Shown here piece by piece: positions 17,515 to 25,864 of a stretch of DNA of 64,000 nucleotides. The position numbers and the translations under genes were made by a program. How positions within the stretch are numbered: position 1 is the first letter of the stretch; every line of letters begins with the position of its first letter. The stretch comes from an uncultured Acetatifactor sp. (GTDB taxonomy: Bacteria; Bacillota; Clostridia; Lachnospirales; Lachnospiraceae). The stretch lies in NCBI GenBank assembly GCA_947629645.1, contig CANREV010000002.1:1-64000 (forward strand). Direction: 5' to 3'. The notes beneath the pieces were generated by a model. It was not told where the DNA came from, ran no database searches, and was given only the letters and a program-made list of their open reading frames with translations.

Positions 17515-18357
17515 ATGAACAATTTAGAACTGCAAAAGCACGCGAATGAAGTGCGAAAAGGCATTGTTACCGCAGTTCACAGCGCGAAGGCGGGACATCC
17601 CGGCGGTGCTCTTTCCGCGGCGGACGTCTTTACATTTCTTTATTTTGAAGAAATGAACATTGATCCCGGAAATCCCGATAAGCCGGACCGGGACCGTTTT
17701 GTATTGTCCAAAGGCCACACTGCTCCCGGGTTATATTCCGTTTTGGCGAACAGAGGTTTTTTCCCCGTGGAAGATTTAAAGACGCTGCGTCATCTCGGCT
17801 CTTATCTGCAGGGGCATCCCTGCATCCATATTCCCGGAGTGGATATGTCTTCCGGATCGCTGGGACAGGGTATTTCCGCAGCCGTGGGTATGGCGCTGGG
17901 CGCGAAGATGAATCAGGAAAGTTTCCGTATCTATACACTGTTGGGGGACGGCGAGCTGGAGGAAGGCCAGGTCTGGGAGGCGTCCATGTTTGCCGGACAC
18001 CGCAAACTGGACAATCTTTGCGTCATCGTGGACAACAATAACCTTCAGATCGACGGGCCGATTGATCAGGTGTGTTCCCCCTACCCCATTGACAGGAAAT
18101 TTGAGGCGTTCAATTTTCATGTGATCAATGTGGACGCTCATGATTTTGATGCCCTCAGGGCAGCTTTCGGGGAGGCCAGACAGACCAAGGGGATGCCTTC
18201 CTGCATCATACTGCACAGTTTGAAGGGCAAGGGCGTTTCCTTTATGGAGAACAGTATCGACTGGCACGGCAAAGCGCCTAACGATGAGGAGTATGCAGTG
18301 GCAATGGCGGATCTGGAGAAGATCGATGCAGAATTAGAGAAAGCAGGTGAAGCATAA
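17515..18357 (+). CDS. Transketolase, N-terminal (thiamine pyrophosphate-binding) subunit
   Basis: A 280-aa N-terminal half of a split transketolase. Together with the C-terminal half it moves two-carbon units between sugar phosphates, using thiamine pyrophosphate. The signatures AKAGHPGGALSAADV, LSKGHTAPGLYSVLANRG and the TPP/Mg motif LGDGELEEGQVWEASMFA are present. GGAGGAG lies just before ATG 17515; an in-frame ATG at 17503 overlaps that site and is less likely. The stop TAA overlaps the start of the next gene by one base, so the subunits are made in equal amounts. Confidence 0.96.
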   Translation: MNNLELQKHANEVRKGIVTAVHSAKAGHPGGALSAADVFTFLYFEEMNIDPGNPDKPDRDRFVLSKGHTAPGLYSVLANRGFFPVEDLKTLRHLGSYLQGHPCIHIPGVDMSSGSLGQGISAAVGMALGAKMNQESFRIYTLLGDGELEEGQVWEASMFAGHRKLDNLCVIVDNNNLQIDGPIDQVCSPYPIDRKFEAFNFHVINVDAHDFDALRAAFGEARQTKGMPSCIILHSLKGKGVSFMENSIDWHGKAPNDEEYAVAMADLEKIDAELEKAGEA

Positions 18358-19301
18358 TGGCAGAGACTACAGTGAAGAAGATTGCAACCCGTGAAAGCTA
18401 CGGCAACGCTCTGAAAGATCTTGCGGAGGAGTTCCCTGAACTGGTGGTGCTGGATGCGGATCTTGCGGCGGCTACCAAGACCAGCATTTTCCGAAAAGCA
18501 TATCCGGACCGTCACATTGACTGCGGCATCGCTGAGGCAAATATGATGGGTGTGGCGGCGGGATTGTCGCTGATGGGTAAGATACCTTTCGTCAGCTCCT
18601 TTGCCATGTTTGCGGCGGGTCGCGCCTTTGAACAGGTGCGCAACTCCATCGGATATCCCCATCTGAACGTAAAGATCGGGGCTACCCATGCGGGGATCAC
18701 AGTGGGCGAGGACGGCGCCACCCATCAATGCAACGAGGATATCGCCCTGATGAGGACCATCCCCGGCATGGTGGTTATGTGTCCCGCGGACGATGTGGAA
18801 GCGAAAGCGGCGGTGCGCGCTGCTTTGGAATACAAAGGCCCTGTTTATATCCGTTTTGGCCGGGCCGCGGTGCCGGTGATCAATGACAGGCCGGATTATC
18901 AATTTGAGATCGGGAAAGGCTCTGTTGTCCGAGAGGGCAGGGACGTTACCATCGTTGCCACTGGAATCTGCGTGGATTCCGCTCTGGGAGCGGCTGAAAA
19001 ACTGGCGGCGGACGGCGTAAGCGCGGAAGTGATCAGCATCTGTACCATCAAGCCGCTGGATGAAGATATCATTGTAAACAGCGCAAAGAAGACCGGCAGG
19101 GTGGTCACGGTGGAAGAACATTCCGTGATCGGCGGTCTGGGGAGCGCCGTATGCGACTGCCTCAGCGCAAAACTGCCTACCAGGGTGAAGAAGCTTGGTA
19201 TGCAGGATGTGTTCGGCGAATCCGGTTCCGCGGCGGAACTGGTACACAAATACGGATTGGACGCGGAGGGCGTTTATCAGTCTGTGAAGGAGTTTTTATA
19301 A
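18357..19301 (+). CDS. Transketolase, C-terminal subunit
   Basis: A 314-aa C-terminal half of transketolase (pyrimidine-binding and C-terminal domains). It starts with ATRESYGNALKDLAEEFPEL and has the conserved GIAEANMMGVAAGLS and GATHQCNEDIALMR segments. The ATG overlaps the upstream stop codon (TAATG). Genes split in this way are common in Clostridia; the full enzyme is one chain in many other bacteria. A bidirectional hairpin follows. Confidence 0.96.
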   Translation: MAETTVKKIATRESYGNALKDLAEEFPELVVLDADLAAATKTSIFRKAYPDRHIDCGIAEANMMGVAAGLSLMGKIPFVSSFAMFAAGRAFEQVRNSIGYPHLNVKIGATHAGITVGEDGATHQCNEDIALMRTIPGMVVMCPADDVEAKAAVRAALEYKGPVYIRFGRAAVPVINDRPDYQFEIGKGSVVREGRDVTIVATGICVDSALGAAEKLAADGVSAEVISICTIKPLDEDIIVNSAKKTGRVVTVEEHSVIGGLGSAVCDCLSAKLPTRVKKLGMQDVFGESGSAAELVHKYGLDAEGVYQSVKEFL

Positions 19302-19343
19302 AAAGCCGGACGGCCGTGAAACAGCGGAGCGTCTGCATATTAG

Positions 19344-19371
19344 AAAGAGCCTGCAGAAATGCGGGCTCTTT
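19344..19371. terminator. Bidirectional terminator hairpin
   Basis: AAAGAGCCTGCA and TGCGGGCTCTTT form a 12-bp stem with one G-T pair. A-rich and T-rich flanks lie between the converging transketolase and M56 genes, so it can serve both strands. Confidence 0.65.
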
Positions 19372-19451
19372 CACGTTTTACAGGGAATCCTGTCTCATAA
19401 GATTAAATGCGCCACGGCGGATGGAAAGATGTGGTTTGCGGCAAGTCAGAA

Positions 19452-21983
19452 TTAATTCGTGCGAGAGCGTAAATTCAGTGTCTCGTAATTGTACTTATCC
19501 GCTTCGCATACTTGTTCTGTCCGAACTTCCCCCTCCTGTGTGCTCAGAATCAGATGGCATTTTTCCAGCCAGCCTGTCATATTGTCCGCCCATTGCCGGA
19601 AGAGATCGTCATCATATTCAAAATAGAAGCCGTCTCCCAGAGTGAAATCATATCTGGAGCCCGCGATCTGTCTGACCGCGCCGTCCTGGTCCAGCCGATA
19701 TACCCAGTAGCCGTATCCGCCATAGTCGTCCCGGTCTTCCACATAAACATTCATGATAAAGGCAAGCCCGTCCGCCTCTCCCAGATAGATGTTGTTCCAC
19801 CCCGCGCGGGCAATGTGCGCGTCCTGGGTACAGAGAAGATTGCCATCCGCATCTTTAAACAGGACAATACCGCTGTCGCCGTCCCCTGCATTGCCGGTAT
19901 AGACTTCAATCTGCTCCCGGCCTTCACGATCCGAAATATCCAGCGTCTGCGTGTCTGCCAGTGTATAATACCGGTCAAAGGCGTCTTCTCCCTCCAGGCT
20001 TATCAGATTTTCATAGTAAAAATCCGTAGGTATGAATTGGTCGAAAGTGATGCCGTAATATGCCCAAGGGCTTTCCAGCAAAGCCTCCACGATCAAATCA
20101 TTTTTAAAAGTCAGAAGCCACGGTTCGCCGAGGTCCTGGGGACCTGCGGCAATCAAGTCCGCAAAATCCTCCGGGGAGATGGTTTTGTATTGTTCGGATT
20201 CCATGCTTTCATTGACCTTAAAGACGCAATCCTGCGCGAAAGCCAGAGACTCCTGATCTTTATATGGGAAATCAGGAGACTGGGTCGAAAAAATGTCAAT
20301 GACGTTTGCGCTTCTCGATACGCTGCGGACATAAACACGGTAGGTATCTGTAGATTCCGCCGCGCCTGGGACGTCCGCAGGATCGTCCGTTGCGTTATTG
20401 TCGCTATCGTCCGTCTCCAGTGCAAAGCGGATGTGGAAACCGAAGCCGGAAAATAACTGTTGAATCTCTGTTCCCGTGGCTTCAATGGTAAAATAGCGCA
20501 GACCGTCATCATGGATTTCTACGGCAGAGATCGGGGTAGTAAAAAGCAGGCGGGACGTTTCGCTTTCGGGAACATATGTCAGATAAGCGTCATTTTCCGA
20601 TTCCTCCCAGTAGACGGACAGAGGATCCGAGGCCTTTGCCCTTTCGGAATCAGGTACCACTCCGGCCGGAAATGTAAGCAGAAAGCGGTCGCTTTCCAGC
20701 TTCTGCAAATCAATGCCGGACCACATCACTGTGATGCTTTCCGCACTTTGGGAAAATCTGCCGGGCCATGTCTCCAGTATGGAGATTTCTGCATCCGGCG
20801 GAAAGGTGACGGCTACCATGTCTCCTGCCAGAAGCGTCTGCTCGTCTCTCTCAAAATAGGTAGAGATCGTTTCCGCCTGCGGGATATCCAGTTCTCCGTA
20901 GTCGGGGACTACCAGCAGTTTTCGTGGAACCTCATCGGAGGCAGGATCCATGACCAGATCCGTGACCACGCCGTAGATTACGTTGGGGGAATCGGTTTCG
21001 GGATTCTCTTCAACGCTTTTGGGGTTAGCCAGCAAAACCACTGCCGCCGCGATGCACATAAGGGCTGCCAGGCAGAGGATCCCTATGGTGGGCCTGCGGT
21101 AGCGCAGAATATTCCGGATACGGCTGCCCGTATCGCCCTCTCCAAAGGCCAGAGGGATGCCGTTTACAATGCGCTTTCCCGTTGCCATGTAAAGAAGAGA
21201 TGTGGAGTATTGTTTTTTGACTTCGCTGCCGATTTTTCGGATGACCGCCTCATCGCAGGACATTTCCATATCCTTGCCGCTGAGGAAAAAAGCCGCCCAT
21301 ACAAAAGGGTTAAACCAGTGGATGCAGAGTGTCAGAAAGGATACGATTTTAACGATATGATCCAGCCTTTTGATGTGGATCTGCTCATGCATCAGGATAT
21401 ATTCTCGTTCCTGTTCTTTCAGGCTGCAGGGAAGATAGATCCTTGGCCTGAGTATACCGATTACAAAAGGAGTGGAGACCTGATCCGTAAGATAAATATT
21501 GTCTTTCTCCTGCGCGGCGCTCTTCAATTTCTGTTTTAGCAGTATCAGAGACAAAACGCTGTAGAGAAGCATGACGGTGATTCCGGCGAGCCAGATCTTT
21601 GACGCGATGCCGATGGTAAACTGCGTTTTTTCGGAAGTTTCATCAGGGTCGGGAGAGTCCTGCGCTCTGTCAGGGGAGACATCGGCGATAGCTGCTCCTT
21701 CTGATCCTGGTATCTCCGCGATCGGTTTAAGGCCGGAAAGGTCTTCGGAGATATATTCCATCCTTCCGTGGGAAGCAAAGGACGGCTGCAGCGCATTGAA
21801 AGGGGAAAATATTGCCGTAAAAGAGATTGGGCACAACAGCCTGAAGAGAACGACCGCCCACAGGCAATAGGAAAAGATGCGGGGCAGTCTTCGCAAAAAC
21901 AGGCGCAGCAGCAGCACGGCTGCAATGGCGAAACTGCCGGTCAGGCTCATATTTAAGATACCAACAAACAATTTCTCAGTCAT
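19452..21983 (-). CDS. BlaR1-like M56 family metallopeptidase sensor
   Basis: An 843-aa membrane protein. Four membrane segments surround the M56 peptidase domain: two near residues 7-30 and 38-60, one near 125-148, and one near 298-322. The zinc motif HEQIH is at residues 199-203, followed by the family segment SCDEAVI. In BlaR1/MecR1 this domain cuts the repressor after signal binding outside. Here the external part (about 325-843, over 500 residues) is not a penicillin-binding domain I recognise, so the signal is unknown. The start overlaps the repressor gene by 8 bp (ATGACTGA). It should inactivate the BlaI-like repressor encoded upstream. Confidence 0.9.
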   Translation of the reverse strand: MTEKLFVGILNMSLTGSFAIAAVLLLRLFLRRLPRIFSYCLWAVVLFRLLCPISFTAIFSPFNALQPSFASHGRMEYISEDLSGLKPIAEIPGSEGAAIADVSPDRAQDSPDPDETSEKTQFTIGIASKIWLAGITVMLLYSVLSLILLKQKLKSAAQEKDNIYLTDQVSTPFVIGILRPRIYLPCSLKEQEREYILMHEQIHIKRLDHIVKIVSFLTLCIHWFNPFVWAAFFLSGKDMEMSCDEAVIRKIGSEVKKQYSTSLLYMATGKRIVNGIPLAFGEGDTGSRIRNILRYRRPTIGILCLAALMCIAAAVVLLANPKSVEENPETDSPNVIYGVVTDLVMDPASDEVPRKLLVVPDYGELDIPQAETISTYFERDEQTLLAGDMVAVTFPPDAEISILETWPGRFSQSAESITVMWSGIDLQKLESDRFLLTFPAGVVPDSERAKASDPLSVYWEESENDAYLTYVPESETSRLLFTTPISAVEIHDDGLRYFTIEATGTEIQQLFSGFGFHIRFALETDDSDNNATDDPADVPGAAESTDTYRVYVRSVSRSANVIDIFSTQSPDFPYKDQESLAFAQDCVFKVNESMESEQYKTISPEDFADLIAAGPQDLGEPWLLTFKNDLIVEALLESPWAYYGITFDQFIPTDFYYENLISLEGEDAFDRYYTLADTQTLDISDREGREQIEVYTGNAGDGDSGIVLFKDADGNLLCTQDAHIARAGWNNIYLGEADGLAFIMNVYVEDRDDYGGYGYWVYRLDQDGAVRQIAGSRYDFTLGDGFYFEYDDDLFRQWADNMTGWLEKCHLILSTQEGEVRTEQVCEADKYNYETLNLRSRTN

Positions 21984-22353
21984 GGTTTTCCTCCTCGTAA
22001 GAGTCGATCAGTTCTTTTAACTCCAGAATTTCCCTGTCGCTTAATTTCTTCCTTCTGGAGAAGGCTGCCAAAAACCGCGGCAGAGAGCCATCGAAAGTTT
22101 CGTTGATAAACTGTTCTCCCTGAGCCGCCTGAAATTCTTCCTTTGTCATCAAAGGTTTCACCGTACCTTTGTCATTCACGAAAAGTCCTCTGTCGCACAA
22201 ACGTTTTAGCATAGTATAGGTCGTGGTGCGCTTCCATGTGAAGGCATCTTCGCACAGCGCGGTCAATTCCCTTGAACGGATGGGGGCGTGTTCCCAGATC
22301 AGGTCTGCAAAATGCTGCTCCATTTCTCCCAGTCTGTATTGTTCCATTGACAT
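21976..22353 (-). CDS. BlaI/MecI-type transcriptional repressor
   Basis: A 125-aa winged-helix repressor of the BlaI/MecI/CopY family. The N-terminal domain has LGEMEQHFADLIWEHAPIRSREL and FTWKRTTTYTMLKRLCDRGL, the recognition region. The C-terminal half is helical for dimer formation. The start is set by AAGGAGG 6 bp before ATG 22353 (MSMEQY); the frame is open to 22413 but that start has no ribosome site. The two matching palindromes upstream are its probable operators, and the M56 protein is its probable inactivator. Confidence 0.93.
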   Translation of the reverse strand: MSMEQYRLGEMEQHFADLIWEHAPIRSRELTALCEDAFTWKRTTTYTMLKRLCDRGLFVNDKGTVKPLMTKEEFQAAQGEQFINETFDGSLPRFLAAFSRRKKLSDREILELKELIDSYEEENHD

Positions 22354-22453
22354 CTTTCCTCCTTGTATCATTTCTGTTGTCTGTAAGTCATAACAAGCGA
22401 TAACCGCAGTCACATTTGGAGTGGCGGATCTGTGAGTACCGCATGTAATAAAA

Positions 22454-22496
22454 GTCTAATAACTTTAGACAAATTTAGTCTAACATGATTAGACTA
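22454..22496. promoter_or_regulatory. Two BlaI-type operators (GTCTAA-n5-TTAGAC)
   Basis: Operator 1 is GTCTAA-TAACT-TTAGAC (22454-22470). Operator 2 is TAGTCTAA-CATGA-TTAGACTA (22476-22496). Their centres are 24 bp apart, so two dimers could bind. Operator 2 overlaps the -10 region of the repressor promoter. Confidence 0.78.
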
Positions 22497-22505
22497 CAAT
22501 GTCAA
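22477..22505 (-). promoter_or_regulatory. Promoter of the blaI-blaR1-like operon
   Basis: On the minus strand a perfect -35 TTGACA (22500-22505) and the -10 TAGACT (22477-22482) are 17 bp apart. The -10 lies inside operator 2, so repressor binding would shut the promoter. Confidence 0.65.
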
Positions 22506-22533
22506 TATCAAAGTTTGTTGTGATCGTGTAATT

Positions 22534-22588
22534 GGCAACGGTTCAGCCGAAGGTTGGATTATTGCCGCAATTTGCCGAACTGTTATTG
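22534..22588. repeat. Hairpin repeat, degenerate copy B
   Basis: The segment GGCAACGGTTCAGCCGAAGG and the ending CGAACTGTTATTG match the arms of copies A and C, sharing GTTCAGCCGAAGG and GAACTGTTA. The ends are imperfect. It lies between the divergent blaI-like and amidase genes. The rest of the 380-bp gap holds the operators above and an A-rich stretch before the amidase. Confidence 0.45.
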
Positions 22589-22733
22589 TAAATTAAAGTG
22601 GAAAAAAAGAAAAAGACAAAAAAATTAAGAAAAAAATAAACAAAGATGATACATTTTCGTATTATACTGTATCTCATATAAAGGACAAGTGTTATTCTTG
22701 TGAATCAACGATACAGTGGGGTGAAGTATACAT

Positions 22734-23807
22734 ATGAACGCGGGAGCATACGGGGGAATGGAATCGGATGAAACGGCATATGAGAATGCGGGATACCGCA
22801 AAACAGGCACCGCTTCTGGTGAATATGGAAAAGCTGAATACAGGAATATCAGATATGGAAACGCTAAAGGCAGGAATATCAAAGAAGAACGGGAAGAGAT
22901 TCAGGTGATCTCGGGAAAGCGCAATCCTTATCTGGTGGACTATGAGCAGCAGTTAGCGGCGCAGAACCGGATGGAGAGGAACCGTAAGCCGCGCCGGACA
23001 GAGCGTTATGGAAAAACCCGCCGCGGCGGAAGAAAAACAGAGGCGCAGGAAAAGCCCCGGAGAGTTTTAAACAGCGCGGCAAGGCAGCAGGCGGCGGCGC
23101 GAAGGAGGCGCATTGTCCGGATGCAGAGGCTTGCCTTAGGGGCCGGAGTGGTCACTATAGCGTTACTTTGCATCCTCTTTGTTCGGACATTTCACAGGAT
23201 CAGGGCAACGGGATCCGATCAGACACAGCAGCAGGCACAGACGGGCAGCGCTGCGGCGCAAAGTGATGCCCAGCGTACAGTACAGGGACTTCCCGCAGAG
23301 GAATTTGCGAAACATCCCGATTGGGAGGAAAATTTTCTGACGCTCAATGAGTATTCCCGCCCCGGAGATGCGCTGCCGGAGGTGAAGAGTATCTTTGTGC
23401 ATTATACCGCAAATATCAATACCAGCGCGGCTCAGAACAGAAGTTATTTTGAACAGTTGAAGGATACTCATGATCGCAGCGCCTCGGCGCATTTTATTAT
23501 CGGTTACAATGGGGAGATTATTCAGTGTATTCCTTTGGACGAGATCGCTTATGCGGTGCAGACCAGAAATTTTGATTCTGTTTCCATCGAATGCTGTTAT
23601 AAATCGGAGAACGGGGCATTTACACAGGAAACGTACGATTCCCTGATCGATCTGCTGGCATGGCTTACGGAGGCGTATGATCTGGATACGGACGACATAT
23701 TGCGACATTATGATTGCGGAGGCAAGAAGTGCCCCCTTTATTACACGGAACATGAAGACGCTTGGAAAAAGCTGAAAAGTGATGTTGCAGCAAAGTTAAA
23801 TCTTTGA
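22734..23807 (+). CDS. Membrane-anchored N-acetylmuramoyl-L-alanine amidase
   Basis: A 357-aa peptidoglycan hydrolase. Residues 1-125 form a long cytoplasmic region, acidic then strongly basic (RKPRRTERYGKTRRGGRK). One membrane helix lies near 133-152 (LALGAGVVTIALLCILFV) and the amidase_2/PGRP domain fills about 215-355 outside the cell. Zinc ligands are suggested by SIFVHYTANIN and by ILRHYDCGGKKCPLYY. Family enzymes cleave the bond between muramic acid and L-alanine. The basic cytoplasmic tail is unusual and may bind nucleic acid or acidic lipids. Upstream GGGGTG is a weak ribosome site. Confidence 0.9.
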   Translation: MNAGAYGGMESDETAYENAGYRKTGTASGEYGKAEYRNIRYGNAKGRNIKEEREEIQVISGKRNPYLVDYEQQLAAQNRMERNRKPRRTERYGKTRRGGRKTEAQEKPRRVLNSAARQQAAARRRRIVRMQRLALGAGVVTIALLCILFVRTFHRIRATGSDQTQQQAQTGSAAAQSDAQRTVQGLPAEEFAKHPDWEENFLTLNEYSRPGDALPEVKSIFVHYTANINTSAAQNRSYFEQLKDTHDRSASAHFIIGYNGEIIQCIPLDEIAYAVQTRNFDSVSIECCYKSENGAFTQETYDSLIDLLAWLTEAYDLDTDDILRHYDCGGKKCPLYYTEHEDAWKKLKSDVAAKLNL

Positions 23808-23848
23808 TAAAATAGGCGGTGGTTTAGTGGGTCAGGAGGAATTTCGAC

Positions 23849-24514
23849 ATGAACATTTTGGCGCCGTCTATTTTGGCAGCGGATTTTTGCAGATTGGGAG
23901 AACAGATCAGGCAGGTGGAAACGGCGGGAGCGCAGTATCTGCATATAGATGTGATGGACGGCATCTTTGTGCCTTCCATCTCTTTTGGCATGTCTGTGAT
24001 CCGATCTATCCGCAAGTGTACGGATCTGTTTTTTGACGTACATCTTATGATCGACAGACCCGAGAGATATCTCAAAGAATTTGCGGAATGCGGGGCCGAT
24101 CTCATCAATTTTCATATAGAGGCAACGGAAAATGTAGCAGATGTTATTGAGACAATTCATGCGCTGAATAAAAAAGCAGGCGTTACAATAAAGCCCGGAA
24201 CTCCGGTGAAAGCGGTGGAACCCTATCTGGAAGCGGTGGACATGGTTTTGGTGATGACCGTGGAACCGGGATTCGGGGGACAGCAGCTCATGCCTCAATG
24301 TCTGGAGAAAGTGAAGGAAATCCGTCAAATTTTGTCGGATAGAGGAATTGACCATGTAAATATAGAGATCGATGGAGGCGTCAAGGAAGAGAACCTGGGA
24401 CAAGTTCTGGCGGCGGGCGCCAATGTCATTGTATCAGGCTCCGCCATATTTGAAAAAAATATCAGCGCCAGCGTAAAAAAGTTTCTGACTATAATGAATG
24501 ATACAAAAAAGTGA
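23849..24514 (+). CDS. rpe: Ribulose-phosphate 3-epimerase
   Basis: Rpe interconverts D-ribulose 5-phosphate and D-xylulose 5-phosphate. The 221-aa TIM-barrel protein has NILAPSILAADF, the metal/catalytic segments HIDVMDGIFVPSISFG and FFDVHLMI, and the phosphate-binding motifs VMTVEPGFGGQ and IEIDGGV. AGGAGG lies before the ATG. It is the pentose phosphate partner of the transketolase genes 4.5 kb upstream, although not in the same operon. Confidence 0.97.
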   Translation: MNILAPSILAADFCRLGEQIRQVETAGAQYLHIDVMDGIFVPSISFGMSVIRSIRKCTDLFFDVHLMIDRPERYLKEFAECGADLINFHIEATENVADVIETIHALNKKAGVTIKPGTPVKAVEPYLEAVDMVLVMTVEPGFGGQQLMPQCLEKVKEIRQILSDRGIDHVNIEIDGGVKEENLGQVLAAGANVIVSGSAIFEKNISASVKKFLTIMNDTKK

Positions 24515-24578
24515 ATGAAAAAAAAAGTGATCGATAAAATCGGTTGGAAGCGTATCGGTTCATCGAAGGAGGGAAGCC

Positions 24579-25322
24579 ATGCGTATCGGAGGGGTTGACA
24601 ACAGCCACAGCGCCAGTGATCATCATGTGACCGACTGTATGCACGAACATGTTACCATCAGTAAGAAGGCGGGGGGAGCATCCGCGGGGGCGTCCGCTTC
24701 CTCCAATAGGGCGGCAGCGGGAAACGCCTCTTTGCGGCAGGGTCAGTTTTCCCTGAAGCTGTGGCTGAAAAATATGCTGGGAAACGGCAGGAATCTTTTG
24801 AAACGTTTCTGGGGAAGCGAGGAGGCGGGAAAAACGGACGTGTCCCAAGGAACGTTTTCTGATGCCGCGTCCGCGGCGGGGAAGGAGAGCGGCGTACATT
24901 CCGGCTCTGCCTCGTCTTTGGCGGAGGATATGAGCGTGATCTTATCTGCCTCAGCGGCGGTACCGCCCCAGAATGCTGTGAAAAATATTCATAACAACCC
25001 TTATTTTTCAGCGATTGAGGATACGGGAGAGAAGGGGAGGACTCTCTGGCAGAAAATCAGGGTGCGCTTCCACAATATATCCGGCCAGTTAAGCGGCAGA
25101 CTTCCCGGGAAGTCTTTCGGCTTTCAGGCGAAGAATTCTTTTCAGGCAAAGAGGGAAAAGCCCGGACAGGATCTGCGCAAACGCAGCAGATACCGGGAGA
25201 ATGATATGGAAATCGACTGTGTGCTGACGGATGACAGTTATCTGATGGATTCTTATGACCGGAAGGGTGAGTATACCACCCTTACCGTAACAGATCAGCC
25301 TTCGGCTAAACAGTTGCGCTGA
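24579..25322 (+). CDS. Uncharacterised 247-aa protein
   Basis: I do not recognise a family. The N-terminus (RIGGVDNSHSASDHHVTDCMHEH) is His-rich and could bind a metal. The middle is Ser/Ala/Gly-rich low complexity, there is one basic stretch (near QDLRKRSRYREND), and a better-ordered C-terminal part EIDCVLTDDSYLMDSYDRKGEYTTL. No signal peptide or membrane segment is visible. GAAGGAGGGAAGCC precedes the ATG. The last residues (QPSAKQLR) are encoded by a hairpin repeat, so the natural C-terminus may have been changed by insertion of that repeat. Confidence 0.72.
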   Translation: MRIGGVDNSHSASDHHVTDCMHEHVTISKKAGGASAGASASSNRAAAGNASLRQGQFSLKLWLKNMLGNGRNLLKRFWGSEEAGKTDVSQGTFSDAASAAGKESGVHSGSASSLAEDMSVILSASAAVPPQNAVKNIHNNPYFSAIEDTGEKGRTLWQKIRVRFHNISGQLSGRLPGKSFGFQAKNSFQAKREKPGQDLRKRSRYRENDMEIDCVLTDDSYLMDSYDRKGEYTTLTVTDQPSAKQLR

Positions 25323-25389
25323 TGCACACAAAACGCATAAGAAATAAAATCACATAGAGACGCGCGGTGCCGTATGGCTTAACTGTTAC
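25287..25389. repeat. Repeat with GTAACAG...CTGTTAC ends, copy C
   Basis: The outer ends GTAACAG (25287-25293) and CTGTTAC (25383-25389) are perfect inverted repeats 103 bp apart. Inside lies the hairpin core CAGCCTTCGGCTAAACAGTT. The same ends bound copy A at 2510-2540. The element overlaps the 3' end of the upstream gene by 36 bp. Confidence 0.55.
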
Positions 25390-25421
25390 CACATAATACC
25401 ATAAAAAGTGAAGCGGCCGGA

Positions 25422-25450
25422 TTGACAGCATCGCCGCCTTTGTGTTAAAC
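25422..25450 (+). promoter_or_regulatory. Promoter of the metG leader
   Basis: A perfect -35 TTGACA (25422-25427) and a weaker -10 TTAAAC (25445-25450) with a 17-bp spacer lie just before the T-box leader. Confidence 0.55.
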
Positions 25451-25469
25451 TGTCATTTATCAACAATGT

Positions 25470-25756
25470 AAACGCAGTGACGAAGAGAGTACATCTGCAC
25501 CGTTGTTTTACAGAGAGCGCTCCGGTGCTGAGAGGAGCGGAACAGGGCAGATGGAAGATGGCTTCCGAGCAGCGCACCGAGTCGTGTACCGATCAGGCTG
25601 CGACGGGTTCCGCCTGTTATAGCGGATAGGGTTAGGGAGAGGCGAACGTCCGTGACCCGAAGAGGCTGGTTTCGTGAGAAGCTGGCGAAAAGAAGTGGTA
25701 CCGCGGGTATAAACTCGTCTTCTGTTGTGCATAAGCATAAAGAAGGCGTTTTTTAA
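25470..25756 (+). promoter_or_regulatory. T-box riboswitch (methionine) upstream of metG
   Basis: The leader shows the T-box sequence AGTGGTACCGCGG (about 25694-25706) and the stem I segment GACGAAGAGAGTA. The stem CATCTGC (25492-25498) with GCAGATG (25547-25553) places a second ATG triplet (25558-25560) in the opposing loop, the expected Met specifier codon. TGGT in the T-box bulge would pair with the ACCA end of uncharged tRNA-Met. The terminator is CGTCTTCT (25716-25723) pairing with AGAAGGCG (25741-25748), followed by six T. Uncharged tRNA should favour the antiterminator and allow metG expression. Confidence 0.92.
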
Positions 25757-25864
25757 TGTCCGCTTTGGGATATCGTTTTATGAAAGATTGCTTTGGAAAG
25801 TCAGATCACCGGTCCGGGGGCTTTGCGGCGCCTGCGCGGGCCGGTCAGGAAAGGAGAATGCGGA

